Notes under the pieces: model-generated
What the model was told of the DNA's origin: nothing
Database searches by the model: none
The model's input: the letters and a program-made list of their open reading frames with translations, nothing else
Shown here: positions 4,940 to 5,153 of the stretch, piece after piece
How positions within the stretch are numbered: the first letter of the stretch is position 1
Layout of the letters: each line of letters starts with the position of its first letter
NCBI GenBank assembly: GCA_963843065.1
Contig: CAWJKX010000122.1
Location: 1 to 5,153, forward strand
DNA length: 5,153 nt
Source of the DNA: JAGVPT01 sp963843065
Lineage (GTDB): Bacteria; Bacteroidota; Ignavibacteria; UBA10030; UBA8401
Reading direction: 5' to 3'
Position numbers and translations under genes: made by a program

Positions 4940-5153
4940 ATGGAAACGACAAATCTAAACCCAGTGGCCAAACCGGTTGCGGCAGTCCACGATGAACCTG
5001 CAACACCCCCGCCGGATCATCAGCCGAAGCATCGATCTATTCTTCGGCGAAGCGTTCTCTGGTTGATTGGAGCGCTCATCGTTGTCGGCGCAGGCGTCTT
5101 CGGGTATCACTTGGCGTTCGGCAAAACCAAAGTCCTCTATACAACTGCTTTCG
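4940..5153 (+). CDS. Putative HlyD/EmrA-type membrane fusion protein, N-terminal fragment
   Basis: The reading frame starts at ATG 4940 with a purine-rich GGGAAAG at 4926-4932, 7 bases upstream, and runs open to the window end (71 codons plus one base). The protein begins with a proline-rich, charged cytoplasmic segment (METTNLNPVAKPV...EPATPPPDHQPKHRSILRR). One transmembrane helix follows at about residues 38-57 (SVLWLIGALIVVGAGVFGY), then periplasmic sequence (HLAFGKTKVLYTTAF). A single N-terminal anchor after a short cytoplasmic tail, then a motif in the position of the family's TDDAFV, is the layout of HlyD/EmrA-like adaptors that bridge inner-membrane pumps to an outer-membrane channel. 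Its place after an ABC ATPase and permease supports that role. The diagnostic lipoyl and barrel domains lie outside the window, so the call is an inference. Confidence 0.62.
   Translation, partial: METTNLNPVAKPVAAVHDEPATPPPDHQPKHRSILRRSVLWLIGALIVVGAGVFGYHLAFGKTKVLYTTAF

Overview
The window is a bacterial chromosomal segment, most likely from Bacteroidota or a neighbouring FCB-group lineage such as Ignavibacteria or Chlorobi. This rests on two lineage-typical proteins recognised by eye: the partial QPIWGPTGYD protein at the left edge and the small acidic LPGYPxYPASEDI / NNYYSLGGDDH protein at 2674-3033. It also rests on the lack of a clear Shine-Dalgarno site before the acidic gene. The exact taxon cannot be fixed from the sequence alone. 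All supported genes lie on the + strand.

Left half (1-2673). The C-terminal part of an uncharacterised protein (2-367) is followed by a long spacer (368-855) with no convincing gene. Next is a PRC-barrel protein with two tandem domains whose reading frame is broken by one extra base near 1173/1174, so it reads as two ORFs (856-1263 and 1190-1552). A second spacer (1553-1905) carries a 15-bp direct repeat with a 24-bp period and a 101-bp MITE-like element (1776-1876). That element has 17-bp terminal inverted repeats (16/17 matching), a 5-bp GATTA target duplication, and a core that belongs to a dispersed repeat seen in many environmental bacteria. It ends 29 bp before a gene for a triple-BON-domain protein (1906-2580), which is closed by a strong intrinsic terminator (2590-2619). 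PRC-barrel and BON proteins are often linked to envelope or stress functions; that role is inferred here.

Right half (2674-5153). After the small acidic protein comes a more GC-rich export cassette: a DrrA-type ABC ATPase (3172-3972), an ABC-2 permease 9 bp downstream (3982-4776), and, after a 163-bp gap, the start of a membrane-anchored protein that resembles an HlyD/EmrA-type membrane fusion protein (4940 to the window end). Together they suggest an ATP-driven efflux or export system whose substrate cannot be read from the sequence. The 163-bp gap contains short coding-like fragments in several frames and may hold the remains of a gene.

No tRNA, rRNA, CRISPR array or full transposase gene was seen. 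The best structural find is the MITE-like element with its target duplication. The best gene-level anomaly is the frameshifted tandem PRC-barrel gene. I see no convincing sign of a wholly new defence or mobile system.
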